A DNA stretch of 64,000 bases from Marinobacter sp. C7. GTDB taxonomy: Bacteria > Pseudomonadota > Gammaproteobacteria > Pseudomonadales > Oleiphilaceae. The stretch lies in assembly GCF_022343555.1 (NCBI RefSeq), contig NZ_JAKQZH010000001.1:2088397-2152396 (forward strand). Direction: 5' to 3'. The position numbers and the translations under genes are program-made. Shown here in pieces: positions 1 through 9,725 of the stretch. Every line of letters begins with the position of its first letter. Position 1 is the first letter of the stretch. Under the pieces are notes generated by a model. It had not been told where the DNA came from, ran no database searches, and worked only from the letters and a program-made list of their open reading frames with translations.

Positions 1-1
1 G

Positions 2-2299
2 GTCGAGAACAAGGAAGAAAAAGGTTTCTTCTGGCACCTGCGCTACCCGCTGGCTGACGGCGCTACAACACAGGACGGCAAAGACCATGTTGTTGTTGCC
101 ACGACCCGCCCGGAAACCATGCTGGGCGACACCGCCGTAGCTGTACACCCGGAGGACGAGCGTTATCAACACCTGATTGGCAAGCACGTTCTGCTGCCCC
201 TCGTTAACCGTCGGATCCCCATCGTGGCCGACCACCACGCCGATCCCGAGAAAGGCTCCGGCTGCGTAAAGATCACCCCGGCCCACGACTTCAACGACTA
301 CGCCGTGGGCAAGCGCAACAACCTGCCCATGATCAACGTCATGACCCAGGACGCCAACATCCGGGACGTGGCCGAGGTCTTTAACGCCGATGGCACCGAA
401 AACACAGAAATTGACGGCACCATGCCGGCCGCCTACTCCGGCCTGACAAGGGAAGACGCCCGCAAACAGATTGTCGCCGACATGGAAGCGGCCGGGCTCG
501 TTGAAAACATCGAAGACCACGTGCTGAGTGTGCCCCGTGGCGACCGCTCCGGACTGATCATCGAGCCGATGCTGACCGATCAATGGTTTGCCGATGCCAA
601 GACCCTGGCCAAGCCAGCCATCGAAGCCGTCGAGGACGGCCGTATCCAGTTCGTGCCCAAACAGTACGAGAACATGTACTTCGCCTGGATGCGGGACATC
701 CAGGACTGGTGTATCTCCAGGCAACTGTGGTGGGGCCACCGGATTCCGGCCTGGTACGACGCCGAAGGCAACATCTACGTCGGCCGCAGTGAAGCGGAAG
801 TGCGCCAGAAGCACAACCTGGCCGCCGACGTTGCTCTGGAACAGGACGAAGACGTGCTGGACACCTGGTTCAGCTCCGCCCTGTGGACCTTCGGCACCCT
901 GGGCTGGCCGGAAATCACCGAGCGCCTGAAGACCTTTCATCCCACCGACGTGCTGGTCACCGGCTTCGACATCATTTTCTTCTGGGTCGCCCGGATGATC
1001 ATGATGACCATGCACTTCATGAAGAACGAGGACGGCACGCCGCAGGTACCGTTCCACACGGTCTACGTCACCGGCCTGATCCGGGACGAGCATGGCGACA
1101 AGATGTCCAAGTCCAAGGGGAATGTTATCGATCCGCTGGACATGATCGACGGCATCGGCCTGGATGACCTGCTGGAGAAGCGGACCGGCAATCTGATGCA
1201 ACCCAAGCTGGCCGAGAAAATCGGCAAGCGCACCAGGAAGGAATTCCCCGAAGGCATCGCCGCCCACGGTACCGACGCCCTGCGCTTTACCCTGGCGGCC
1301 ATGGCCACCACAGGCCGGGACATCAACTGGGACATGAAGCGGCTGGAAGGCTATCGCAACTTCTGCAACAAGCTGTGGAACGCGGCCCGCTACGTGCTGA
1401 TGAACACCGAGGGCGAGGACTGCGGCGTGAACGACGAGCCGGTAGAACTGTCCCTCGCCGACCGCTGGATCATCAGCGAGCTGCAGCACTGCGAGCAGGA
1501 AGTCATCCGGCACCTGGACCAGTACCGCTTTGACCTCGCCGCTTATGCCCTTTATGAGTTCATCTGGAACGAGTACTGCGACTGGTACCTGGAGCTGTCC
1601 AAGCCGGTACTGAACGACGACAACGCCAGTGCGGAGGCCAAGCGTGGTACCCGCCGTACCCTGGTACGGGTGCTGGAAGCGGTTCTGCGTCTGGCCCACC
1701 CGATGATGCCCTTCATCACCGAGGAAATCTGGCAGCGCATCGCACCGCTGGCGGGCAAGACCGGCGACAGCATCATGCTGCAGCCGTTCCCGCAGCCGGA
1801 CGAAAGCAAGCAGGATGCCGCCGTCGCCGCCGACATCGAGTGGCTCAAAGGCGTGATTGTGGCCGTACGGAACATCCGTGGCGAGATGAACATCTCGCCG
1901 GGTAAACAGGTTCCGGTTCTGCTCAAGGGCGGCAGTGCCGAAGACCAGCGCCGCATGAACGACAACCGGCAGTTCCTGATCTCCCTGGCCAAGCTGGAAA
2001 AGCTGGAGTGGTTCGAGGGTGACAAGGCCCCCATGTCCGCCACCCAGCTGGTGGGCGAGATGGAGGTCCTTGTGCCCATGGCCGGCCTGATCGACAAGGA
2101 CGCCGAGCTCAAACGCCTGGACAAGGAACTGGACCGCCTGCAGAAAGAAATCGGGCGCCTCGAAGGCAAGCTCGGCAACGAGAAGTTCACCGCCAAGGCC
2201 CCGGCCGAAGTGGTGGAAAAGGAGAAGGAAAAACTCCGCGATGCCCAAGGCAGCCTGAAGCGGCTGAGCGACCAGCGGGCCGACATCGAGGCGATGTAA
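2..2299 (+). CDS. valS: Valine--tRNA ligase, 3' part (5' end outside window)
   Basis: Class Ia aminoacyl-tRNA synthetase charging tRNA-Val in the cytoplasm. The frame is open from base 2, giving about 765 of the roughly 950 residues usual for the family, so the HIGH region is upstream of the window. The visible part begins in the CP1 editing domain ([13 protein letters not shown] at about 98-136). The motif [14 protein letters not shown] follows, then the KMSKS loop ([14 protein letters not shown] at 1100-1114), the anticodon-binding helical domain and a C-terminal coiled coil rich in Leu, Lys and Glu. No frameshift is seen. panE starts 5 bases after the stop, so the two may share a transcript. 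Confidence 0.97.
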   Translation, partial: VENKEEKGFFWHLRYPLADGATTQDGKDHVVVATTRPETMLGDTAVAVHPEDERYQHLIGKHVLLPLVNRRIPIVADHHADPEKGSGCVKITPAHDFNDYAVGKRNNLPMINVMTQDANIRDVAEVFNADGTENTEIDGTMPAAYSGLTREDARKQIVADMEAAGLVENIEDHVLSVPRGDRSGLIIEPMLTDQWFADAKTLAKPAIEAVEDGRIQFVPKQYENMYFAWMRDIQDWCISRQLWWGHRIPAWYDAEGNIYVGRSEAEVRQKHNLAADVALEQDEDVLDTWFSSALWTFGTLGWPEITERLKTFHPTDVLVTGFDIIFFWVARMIMMTMHFMKNEDGTPQVPFHTVYVTGLIRDEHGDKMSKSKGNVIDPLDMIDGIGLDDLLEKRTGNLMQPKLAEKIGKRTRKEFPEGIAAHGTDALRFTLAAMATTGRDINWDMKRLEGYRNFCNKLWNAARYVLMNTEGEDCGVNDEPVELSLADRWIISELQHCEQEVIRHLDQYRFDLAAYALYEFIWNEYCDWYLELSKPVLNDDNASAEAKRGTRRTLVRVLEAVLRLAHPMMPFITEEIWQRIAPLAGKTGDSIMLQPFPQPDESKQDAAVAADIEWLKGVIVAVRNIRGEMNISPGKQVPVLLKGGSAEDQRRMNDNRQFLISLAKLEKLEWFEGDKAPMSATQLVGEMEVLVPMAGLIDKDAELKRLDKELDRLQKEIGRLEGKLGNEKFTAKAPAEVVEKEKEKLRDAQGSLKRLSDQRADIEAM

Positions 2300-2304
2300 G
2301 CCCC

Positions 2305-3264
2305 ATGATCGGTATCCTGGGCGCAGGCTCACTGGGGCGGCTCTGGGCCGCCCTGCTCCCGCAGGACCAGGTGGCCTTTCTACCGCGGCCGGATGCTGAT
2401 CCGGCCCCGGCTCTCCTCAGCTACTCCTTCGAATCCATCCAGGGCAGCCAGCGTAGCCTGGCCCTGCCGTGGCTCCAACAGCCGGACGACCTGAGCTTGC
2501 TACTGGTCACCACCAAGGCCGGCGACACCCTGACTGCCCTGCAGCATTGGCTGCCGAAGATTCCGGAATCGGTCCCCATCGTTCTGTTCCAGAACGGGCT
2601 TGGCAGCCAGCAGGCTGTGGCGGACACCTCGCCCCAACGTCCCATCCTGGCGGCGTCCACGACCGAGGGCGCCAACCGGCCGGATCCGAATCGGCTCGTC
2701 CATGCCGGTTCCGGTGAAACCTGGGTTGGTGCGCTGACTCCCAGGGCCCGGCCGGAACTTCCCGGTGTCGTCGCACAGCTCGCAACCACCGGGCTTGTTG
2801 TCCATGCGGAAGACCAGATCCTCGTTCGGCTCTGGCAAAAACTGGTGGTTAACGCCGGCATCAACCCCTTCACGGCCATCCTCGACTGTCCCAATGGCGA
2901 TATCCTGGCCAACGATTTCTTCCAGCGTCACATTGATCCACTCTGCAGGGAAATCGCCGGGCTGATGGCCGCCGAGGGCATTGGTGATCCCACCGCAGGG
3001 GAATTGCGCCAGAGGATCGAGACCGTCGCCCGCAACACCGCCCGGAACACCTCCTCCATGCGCGGTGATATCCTGAACAGGCGGACCACGGAGATCGACT
3101 TCATCAACGGGTACCTGGTGCAGCTCGGACAGCGCCTTGATATCCCCACACCGGTGAACCAATTGCTGACCGACAGGGTAAAACAACTGTCGCCACATAA
3201 AGAGTCAGAGGAGTTTCCTGATGGGCAATCGCCTTTCGAAGATCTACACCCGCACCGGGGATGA
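2305..3264 (+). CDS. panE: 2-dehydropantoate 2-reductase
   Basis: NADPH-dependent reduction of ketopantoate to pantoate on the route to pantothenate and CoA. The 319-residue product opens with a Rossmann glycine loop (GILGAGSLG). It has the FQNGLG motif (Asn97), the catalytic-lysine segment LWQKLVVNAGINP (Lys179, Asn183) and the C-terminal NTSSMRGDILNRR-x-TEIDFINGY region typical of the ApbA/PanE family. Its last 44 bases overlap the next gene in another frame, which points to translational coupling. Annotation rests on family motifs; PanE paralogues with other substrates exist. Confidence 0.88.
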   Translation: MIGILGAGSLGRLWAALLPQDQVAFLPRPDADPAPALLSYSFESIQGSQRSLALPWLQQPDDLSLLLVTTKAGDTLTALQHWLPKIPESVPIVLFQNGLGSQQAVADTSPQRPILAASTTEGANRPDPNRLVHAGSGETWVGALTPRARPELPGVVAQLATTGLVVHAEDQILVRLWQKLVVNAGINPFTAILDCPNGDILANDFFQRHIDPLCREIAGLMAAEGIGDPTAGELRQRIETVARNTARNTSSMRGDILNRRTTEIDFINGYLVQLGQRLDIPTPVNQLLTDRVKQLSPHKESEEFPDGQSPFEDLHPHRG

Positions 3265-3778
3265 CGGTTCCACCGGCCTCGCCGACGGCAACCGTATCGC
3301 CAAGAACGCCCAGCGGGTAGAAGCCATGGGTACGGCCGACGAACTCAACTGCCACATCGGTCTGCTGATCGAGACCCTGGACCAGGACGACGAGCTGATC
3401 GAATCCCTGCGCCGCATCCAGCACCACCTGTTCGATCTCGGTGGCGAATTCGCCATTCCCGGAAGCCGGGTTATCGGCGACGACCATATCCAGTGGCTCG
3501 AGGAAACCCTGGATCGACATAACGAGCATCTGCCGCCGCTGAAGAACTTCATTCTGCCCGGAGGAACACCGGCGGCCGCCCAGTGCCACCTTGCCCGTGC
3601 CGTTTGCCGTCGGGCCGAGCGGGTAGTTGTGGCACTCGGCCACGAGGATTCCATCAATACAGCGTCACGTCACTACCTCAACCGGCTTTCGGACCTGCTG
3701 TTCGTCATCGCGCGGGTGCTTGCGCGCCGGGATGGCGGTGAAGAGATTCTCTGGGAACAAAAAAAATCCGGCCTCTAA
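3221..3778 (+). CDS. Cob(I)yrinic acid a,c-diamide adenosyltransferase, PduO type
   Basis: Transfers the 5'-deoxyadenosyl group of ATP to cob(I)alamin to make adenosylcobalamin. The 185-residue protein shows the N-terminal family signature YTRTGDDGSTGLADGNRI followed by RVEAMGTADELN. C-terminal helices carry the RxxCRRAER and NRLSDLLFVIAR motifs expected of the trimeric PduO/MMAB fold. The start lies inside panE (44-base overlap). No cobalamin biosynthesis genes are nearby, so this is probably the general cofactor-assimilation enzyme. The stop codon falls in the loop of the following terminator hairpin. Confidence 0.93.
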   Translation: MGNRLSKIYTRTGDDGSTGLADGNRIAKNAQRVEAMGTADELNCHIGLLIETLDQDDELIESLRRIQHHLFDLGGEFAIPGSRVIGDDHIQWLEETLDRHNEHLPPLKNFILPGGTPAAAQCHLARAVCRRAERVVVALGHEDSINTASRHYLNRLSDLLFVIARVLARRDGGEEILWEQKKSGL

Positions 3779-3789
3779 GGGCCGGATTT
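3764..3789. terminator. Bidirectional rho-independent terminator
   Basis: A perfect 10-bp inverted repeat (AAATCCGGCC / GGCCGGATTT) with a 6-base loop separates the convergent adenosyltransferase (+) and ampE (-) genes. A-rich and T-rich flanks let it work both ways. The TAA stop of the plus-strand gene (3776-3778) lies in the loop. Confidence 0.85.
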
Positions 3790-3805
3790 CGTCGATCCAC
3801 AAACC

Positions 3806-4693
3806 TCACACAGCGCCGGAAATCACAAGCAGCGCAAGCCCACAGAGCCACGCCAGCATCGACCGATCGAGCAGATCCCTCACTGCAGTCAGGCTGGAGG
3901 AACCGAAACGGGACCACTCGTCCGGATGCACCTGCAGGAACCTTTCCGGATCAAGTGCATAGCCGGTCAAAGCACTGTTCGCTGATTCGGCTAGCACCTC
4001 TGCGGCCGGCTTTCGGAGGGCCAGCAGCAAGCTCCTCGCTTCACTGAGCCAGCCAGCAAGATCACCGGCAATCCCGAAGGTTACCGAGACCAGGCGGGCA
4101 GGAATCCAGGCCAGCCATTCGGCCCAACGGACAAATCGGGGCCGGGCCGCCGCCTGGGGCCATTGCTCCGCCAGCGCCACCACCCCGCGGGCTACTATGG
4201 CCGCGGGCATGCCACCGATCACGAACCAGAACGCCACCAGAAAGTAACGCTCGAACACCGAAACGATGAAGGCCCGTGACAGCGACAGGTGCATGCTTTC
4301 GGCAGAACTGTCCTCCCGGCGATCCTCCACAGGCAACCGGTCACGGACATGATGCCAGGCAGCCTGCATATCGTCCCTGCTCCAGGCATCGGAATAGGCC
4401 CGCAGGGTCCGCTTCCATCCCGGAGCCCCCATCATCGCAACCAGCACCACAAACTCCACCGGATAGACCAGCCACCGCAGGCCGTAACCGATCAGCAGGT
4501 ACTCCAGCAAACCGCTCAGGAACGCGGGCAAAAGCACCAGCGCAAGCCCCCCGGCAACACTGGTTTCGGCGCCCGCGTGAACCCGGCTGCCCCGGTGAAA
4601 CCAGGATCGCCAGAGAGCGTCTCCCGAAACATGTCCGGCACTGTCCAGCTTTCGGCGCACAAGGTAAGCCAGCAGGAAGACGATGAGCACCAT
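3806..4693 (-). CDS. ampE: AmpE-like inner-membrane protein
   Basis: Multi-pass membrane protein of the AmpE/CobD-like family, 295 residues from the chosen start. That start shares its A with the ampD stop (TGATG). A longer in-frame reading into ampD would add an unlikely basic N-terminus. A first hydrophobic helix (MVLIVFLLAYLV) follows directly, then segments near LALVLLPAFLSGLLEYLLI, YPVEFVVLVAMMGA, YFLVAFWFVIGG and a C-terminal LAWLCGLALLVISGAV. AmpE is linked genetically to beta-lactamase induction and muropeptide sensing, but its biochemical role is unsettled. Position after ampD supports the name. Confidence 0.85.
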   Translation of the reverse strand: MVLIVFLLAYLVRRKLDSAGHVSGDALWRSWFHRGSRVHAGAETSVAGGLALVLLPAFLSGLLEYLLIGYGLRWLVYPVEFVVLVAMMGAPGWKRTLRAYSDAWSRDDMQAAWHHVRDRLPVEDRREDSSAESMHLSLSRAFIVSVFERYFLVAFWFVIGGMPAAIVARGVVALAEQWPQAAARPRFVRWAEWLAWIPARLVSVTFGIAGDLAGWLSEARSLLLALRKPAAEVLAESANSALTGYALDPERFLQVHPDEWSRFGSSSLTAVRDLLDRSMLAWLCGLALLVISGAV

Positions 4694-5286
4694 CAGGCGA
4701 GCTCTCCGGATCCGGAGCGGGACTGCAGACAGGCCATGAAATGCTCCCAATCAAAGGCGGGGCCCGGATCGGTCTTGCGACCGGGCGCGATATCACTGTG
4801 ACCGGCAATCCGGCTGGTATCAATCTCCGGCCATGCGGCCATCACCTGACGGGCAATGTCAGCGAGTTTCCGGTACTGGGCCTCGGTATAGGGAATGTCA
4901 TCAGCCCCTTCCAGCTCGATGCCGATGGAAAAGTCATTACACTCCTCCCGCCCATCAAAACAGGATCGCCCGGCGTGCCAGGCCCGATCCAGCAGGCTGA
5001 CAAACTGGATGACCTCGCCGTCCCGGCGAATCAGCGCGTGCGCGGATACCTGAATGTGGGCAATGGTTTCAAAGTAGGGATGAGCGGACGGATCCAGGCA
5101 ATTGCAGAAAAAATCCTGGATTTCCGGACCACCGAACTGTCCAGGCGGAAGGCTGATGTTATGAACCACCAGCAGGCTGATGCCGGCCCCGTCCGGCCTT
5201 GGCCCGAAATTGGGCGAAGGCCACCAGACAGCCCCCGGAAGGCGTCCTGTTTCCCTGAGTCTGTCGATCCCGGATTCGGAAACCAT
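4693..5286 (-). CDS. ampD: 1,6-anhydro-N-acetylmuramyl-L-alanine amidase
   Basis: Cytoplasmic zinc amidase that releases the stem peptide from 1,6-anhydro-MurNAc peptides during peptidoglycan recycling; its loss derepresses AmpR-controlled beta-lactamases in related bacteria. The 197-residue protein has the amidase_2 fold with zinc ligands readable as His42 (VVHNIS), His163 (AGHSD) and Asp173. The catalytic pair is probably Glu124 (IGIELEG) and Lys171 (GRKTDPGPAF). There is no signal peptide, which fits AmpD rather than periplasmic AmiD. Its start shares one base with the upstream DUF1631 stop (TGATG), and its own stop overlaps ampE the same way. Confidence 0.95.
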   Translation of the reverse strand: MVSESGIDRLRETGRLPGAVWWPSPNFGPRPDGAGISLLVVHNISLPPGQFGGPEIQDFFCNCLDPSAHPYFETIAHIQVSAHALIRRDGEVIQFVSLLDRAWHAGRSCFDGREECNDFSIGIELEGADDIPYTEAQYRKLADIARQVMAAWPEIDTSRIAGHSDIAPGRKTDPGPAFDWEHFMACLQSRSGSGELA

Positions 5287-7463
5287 CAGTCTTTTCTGCT
5301 GCTGCGCAGGTTATCGATGATGGACTCGAGTGCCCGGTCGAAGATCAGACCGTCATCCAGCATTCCGATCTCGCCGGCAGCCATGGCCCGGGCCAGCTGT
5401 TCGCGCGGGTATTCGGCCACTTTCGCTCCGCTGCGGTTGACGAAAATGTATTTGCCGGTCGCCTTGATAAAGGCAGCCAGCTTGCAGCGGATCCGGTTGT
5501 CGTCGCGGTTCAGCTCGATCCAGGAACCAACCCGAAGGCTGTCCGCACGAGCCAGCCATTCCGCTTCGATGCCGGAGTCTTCGTCCGAAACCGCAGCAGC
5601 ATCGGCGAGACCGGCATCGGCCAGCGGCTCTTCCGGGGCAGCTTCCGGAGCACCCGCCGGCGCCTCCGGCTGAGGCACGGCCGTCACCAGTCGCTGGAAG
5701 ACATCCACATGGGCCAGTTCCAGATCCCGGATTGCAGAATCCGTGGCAAAGGGATCCCACGAGATTTCCTGCATGGCCTTGCGGAATTCGTCCACGATTG
5801 CGGGAATCGCCCGTAAAAGCTCGCTTCGCGTTGTTTCGGTGATCGGCCTGGGATCGACACTCCACACCAGACGTTCCGTGAATTCCTGAGCGGCTTTCCA
5901 GGCCTCGCTTTGCTCTCCCTGGCGCAGAAACACCCACTGGAGATAGCGGGTCCAGGGTTGCTCGAGCAGCGCAAGCACTTGCTCCGGTATCTGCCGATTA
6001 CTGACAACCCCGGACACCATGGTGTCCGCCATTTCATTGGCCCGTTCCTGCCGCGCCCGACCTTCCTCGGCATCCCTGAGGCGCTGCTCGACCAACTCCC
6101 GGCGGCGGCGATCCAGGTCCATGAAATGGCTGAAATCCTGGAGCAACTCCTCGAACAGCGACACATTGGTTGTGAATTCGTTCAGGATCCGGTCCACGAT
6201 GTATTCAATCTTCTCCCGGAACGGATCCCGCTGACCCGGCCTCTTTTCTGTCCAGCCAATAGCAGACAGCGCCATGTCGTTCAGGAGCTTACGAACCGGG
6301 TGGCCGCCCCGGTTGAAGAAGTTCGGATCGCTGAGGGCCACCTTCAGCACCGGTATCTGCAACCGCGCAATCAGAGCCTTCATCACCGCATGGAGCTGGC
6401 GATCTTCAAGAATGAAATCAAACAGCATGGACACGAGGTTGATCACATCGTTGTCCATCTGCCCCACTTGCAGGGGCTTGCCCTCGTCCGTCTTCAGAAC
6501 CAGCAGGATCTGCTCCCTGAGGGGTACCACCTGATCGACTTCCCAGCTCACGACCTGAACCTGTACCTGGCTGAGCTTTGACATCAGCCCGTCAGTATCC
6601 AGGAACGCAACGCCGGACTGGCCGACCTCTGCACGGGAGGACTCGTCCCCCTGACGCAATAACGCGCTTAATTCCGAGAAGGTCGCACCTGCCCCTTCCT
6701 CGCCACCGGCAGCCGCCTGACCTTGCGCGGAACCGGAGGACTTGCCTGCCGAAGGGGGGGACGATTTGCCCACGGGAGGGCGTTTCATATCCGGGAGCAC
6801 CCCTTCGTCGATCAGCGTCTTGTTCGCGTCCTGATAGAAATTGGCAAGGATTCCCACCAATAGCTTGTCAAACAGCTTGAGCACCACCAGCTTGGCCCGG
6901 ATGTCGATATCCAGGTCGGCGCATGCCTCACTGACACCACCACAAATAACTTCGGGGCTCAGGGGCATCTGGCTGTCGGAGAGTTCGATGTCGGCGACAA
7001 GATGATTGACCCGGACTGTCAGCAGCCGGATTGCATCGGCATAGCGGTTACGCAGCTTGTTGACCAGGTTATCGATGGCAACCTGCTGCTCGAGCTCACC
7101 ATGGTCCATCAGGCTGAGGTTGTCGTGATCTATTTCCTCAAGATCCCCCTGGGCAACGTGCGGACGAAACCGGCCGATCTCGTTGAAAGCCCGGGAAACA
7201 TACTGCAGGATCGAAACAGAGATGGATTTGCGGCGGAGGCGGAGTTCCCGCATGGCATCGAAATAGGCAAGCTGGCCGTGTTCGTTGCCGGCACGGTCTG
7301 CCAGTTCGAACAGGGCATCGTCAGAGCGATCAAAAAACTCGTTGAGAACGGATTTCAGTTCCCTGCCCGAAGTATCCCGCAAACGGATCAGTGCAGGTGG
7401 CAGCGAGAACTGGCCCGCCGGCTTCCGGTCCTGAAAGCTGACTACCTTGTTATCCTGCGCCAT
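5286..7463 (-). CDS. DUF1631 family protein of unknown function
   Basis: A 725-residue cytoplasmic, mostly helical protein that I recognise as DUF1631, sometimes mislabelled thymidine phosphorylase. No catalytic motif is obvious. A low-complexity Ser/Gly/Pro linker lies near residues 225-260 and an acidic/Ala/Pro linker near 600-640. The last 90 residues look beta-rich: a hydrophobic strand with RVGSWIELNR, then KYIFVNRSGAKV. This resembles the PilZ-like tail of the family but lacks a clear RxxxR c-di-GMP motif. It is the first gene of a translationally coupled set with ampD and ampE, and it diverges from nadC across a motif-rich 219-bp gap. Confidence 0.8.
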   Translation of the reverse strand: MAQDNKVVSFQDRKPAGQFSLPPALIRLRDTSGRELKSVLNEFFDRSDDALFELADRAGNEHGQLAYFDAMRELRLRRKSISVSILQYVSRAFNEIGRFRPHVAQGDLEEIDHDNLSLMDHGELEQQVAIDNLVNKLRNRYADAIRLLTVRVNHLVADIELSDSQMPLSPEVICGGVSEACADLDIDIRAKLVVLKLFDKLLVGILANFYQDANKTLIDEGVLPDMKRPPVGKSSPPSAGKSSGSAQGQAAAGGEEGAGATFSELSALLRQGDESSRAEVGQSGVAFLDTDGLMSKLSQVQVQVVSWEVDQVVPLREQILLVLKTDEGKPLQVGQMDNDVINLVSMLFDFILEDRQLHAVMKALIARLQIPVLKVALSDPNFFNRGGHPVRKLLNDMALSAIGWTEKRPGQRDPFREKIEYIVDRILNEFTTNVSLFEELLQDFSHFMDLDRRRRELVEQRLRDAEEGRARQERANEMADTMVSGVVSNRQIPEQVLALLEQPWTRYLQWVFLRQGEQSEAWKAAQEFTERLVWSVDPRPITETTRSELLRAIPAIVDEFRKAMQEISWDPFATDSAIRDLELAHVDVFQRLVTAVPQPEAPAGAPEAAPEEPLADAGLADAAAVSDEDSGIEAEWLARADSLRVGSWIELNRDDNRIRCKLAAFIKATGKYIFVNRSGAKVAEYPREQLARAMAAGEIGMLDDGLIFDRALESIIDNLRSSRKD

Positions 7464-7588
7464 TGCCTAACTCCGGGGTCATGGATTGTAGAGTGCCTGT
7501 TTGTATAAGTTACTATAATAGAAGCTCTTAGCGTCAGATTCTGTCAGATTTTGTCACCAAATGTGTCGCACAGGAGCCCATCAGGGTC

Positions 7589-7608
7589 AAATGTGACAGG
7601 CCTCACAT

Positions 7609-7610
<2 letters not shown>
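7589..7610. promoter_or_regulatory. CRP/Vfr-type operator
   Basis: Palindrome AAATGTGA-N6-TCACATTT, matching the CRP consensus TGTGA-N6-TCACA on both arms with the favoured A/T flanks. The next outer bases (C and G) also pair. It lies between the divergent DUF1631 gene and nadC. It is centred at 7599.5 and its right edge touches the -35 box of the predicted nadC promoter, close to class II spacing. Site assignment is by consensus; a binding protein is inferred. Confidence 0.7.
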
Positions 7611-8522
<912 letters not shown>

Positions 8523-8528
8523 CCGGAA

Positions 8529-8864
8529 TTATTTCCCGGACAGCAGCTCGTCCATTTTCTCCAGTTCCCGGATCAGCCCGTGGCCGGACTCCGGCCGGCC
8601 ACGGAAGTGCTCCTCTGCCATCGGCGCAATACCCGACACCTCCGGCAAGGGGTGGCCATTTTCGATCAGGATTTTCATCCGCTCCACGAAGACAAACTGG
8701 AGCCACTGGGTGAACTCCATGGTGTCCAGACAGAAGGGCTTCTCGCTCTGAAAGGCTTCCTCGGGCGGCGGTTCGCTCTCCCAGACCTCCAGTTGCCGGA
8801 GTTCGATCTCGATCTGTAGCAGGCTGTCCGCTACCCGGGCAACGGTGGTGTGTGAATCAGTCAT
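8529..8864 (-). CDS. YqcC family protein
   Basis: A 111-residue helical protein of the YqcC/DUF446 family, recognised from the central segment FCLDTMEFTQWLQFVFVERM and the downstream GHPLPEVSGIAPMAEE. Function is unknown; elsewhere the family is often linked to truC or tRNA-modification genes. Here it follows the ParA-like gene by 8 bases on the same strand and is probably cotranscribed with it. It has no signal peptide or metal motif. Confidence 0.85.
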   Translation of the reverse strand: MTDSHTTVARVADSLLQIEIELRQLEVWESEPPPEEAFQSEKPFCLDTMEFTQWLQFVFVERMKILIENGHPLPEVSGIAPMAEEHFRGRPESGHGLIRELEKMDELLSGK

Positions 8865-8872
8865 GCAATTAC

Positions 8873-9670
8873 CTAGTCGGTCAGCGGCTCCAGCTCCACC
8901 GCCTCACCATGCAGGACCCGGAACAGGTCTTCATACTGGCGGGTTAACGGATGCTTTGGAGCCATGTGAATGAGTGGCTGCCGGCTTTGATGGGATTCCT
9001 TCATCTTGACCGAGCTGGACAGCCGGACCGGCAATACCGGCAGGCCTTCCTCGGTGAGCTCCATGACCAGCTTCCGCGGAAGGCTGGCTCTGGGCTGGAA
9101 CTGGTTGGCGATAATGCCCTCCACCACCAGGTCCTGGTTATGGTCTTCCTGCAACTCCTGGATCTCGTTGAGGATGTTGTACAGCGCCTGACGCGAGAAA
9201 TCGTCGCAGTCAAACGGAATGAGGCACCGCTGGGCAGCAATCAGTGCGGAACGGGTGTAGAAGTTCAGCGCCGGCGCGGTATCAACATAGATCGCATCGA
9301 AACTGTCGCCCAGTTTTTTCAGGGCCTCCCGGAGCTTGTAGATCTTGTGCTTGGCTTCAAGCTTGCGCTCAAGAAAGTCCAGCTCCGGGCTCGAGGGCAT
9401 CACGAACAGATTGTCGAACGGCGTCGCATGCACGAACTCGTCCGGGCGGCGGTTGAAGACGGTAAACGCCACCGTCTGCTCCAGCAGGTCGGCAACCGTA
9501 TCTCTCAGCTCTGCCGCCGGCCTGCCCAGCAGGTAATGCGTCGAGTTGCCCTGGGGATCCAGATCGACCACCAGCGTCCGCTTTCCCCGGGCAGCACTGA
9601 TGGCCGCCAGGTTGCAGGTGATGCTCGATTTGCCCACCCCGCCTTTCTGATTGAATACAACCCGTCTCAT
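8873..9670 (-). CDS. ParA/MinD-type ATPase without a ParB partner
   Basis: A deviant-Walker ATPase of 265 residues. The P-loop KGGVGKSS (9-16) carries the signature first lysine, LVVDLDPQGNSTHYLLG forms switch I, and YVDTAPALNF forms the Walker B region. A GGAGGGA Shine-Dalgarno precedes the ATG. There is no ParB or parS nearby and it is not next to gidAB, so it is not the chromosomal soj. It probably positions or partitions a cellular cargo; the cargo cannot be read from the sequence. It lies between hda (55-bp gap) and yqcC. Confidence 0.85.
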   Translation of the reverse strand: MRRVVFNQKGGVGKSSITCNLAAISAARGKRTLVVDLDPQGNSTHYLLGRPAAELRDTVADLLEQTVAFTVFNRRPDEFVHATPFDNLFVMPSSPELDFLERKLEAKHKIYKLREALKKLGDSFDAIYVDTAPALNFYTRSALIAAQRCLIPFDCDDFSRQALYNILNEIQELQEDHNQDLVVEGIIANQFQPRASLPRKLVMELTEEGLPVLPVRLSSSVKMKESHQSRQPLIHMAPKHPLTRQYEDLFRVLHGEAVELEPLTD

Positions 9671-9725
9671 GTCGTCCCTCCGTTAACCTGAATTGGTTTT
9701 ACCGTCCTTTGTATCATTGCGGCCT

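Noticed and set aside
8873..9670. Chromosomal parAB partition locus
   Set aside because: No ParB gene and no parS-like palindrome beside it; not in the gidA-gidB-soj context.
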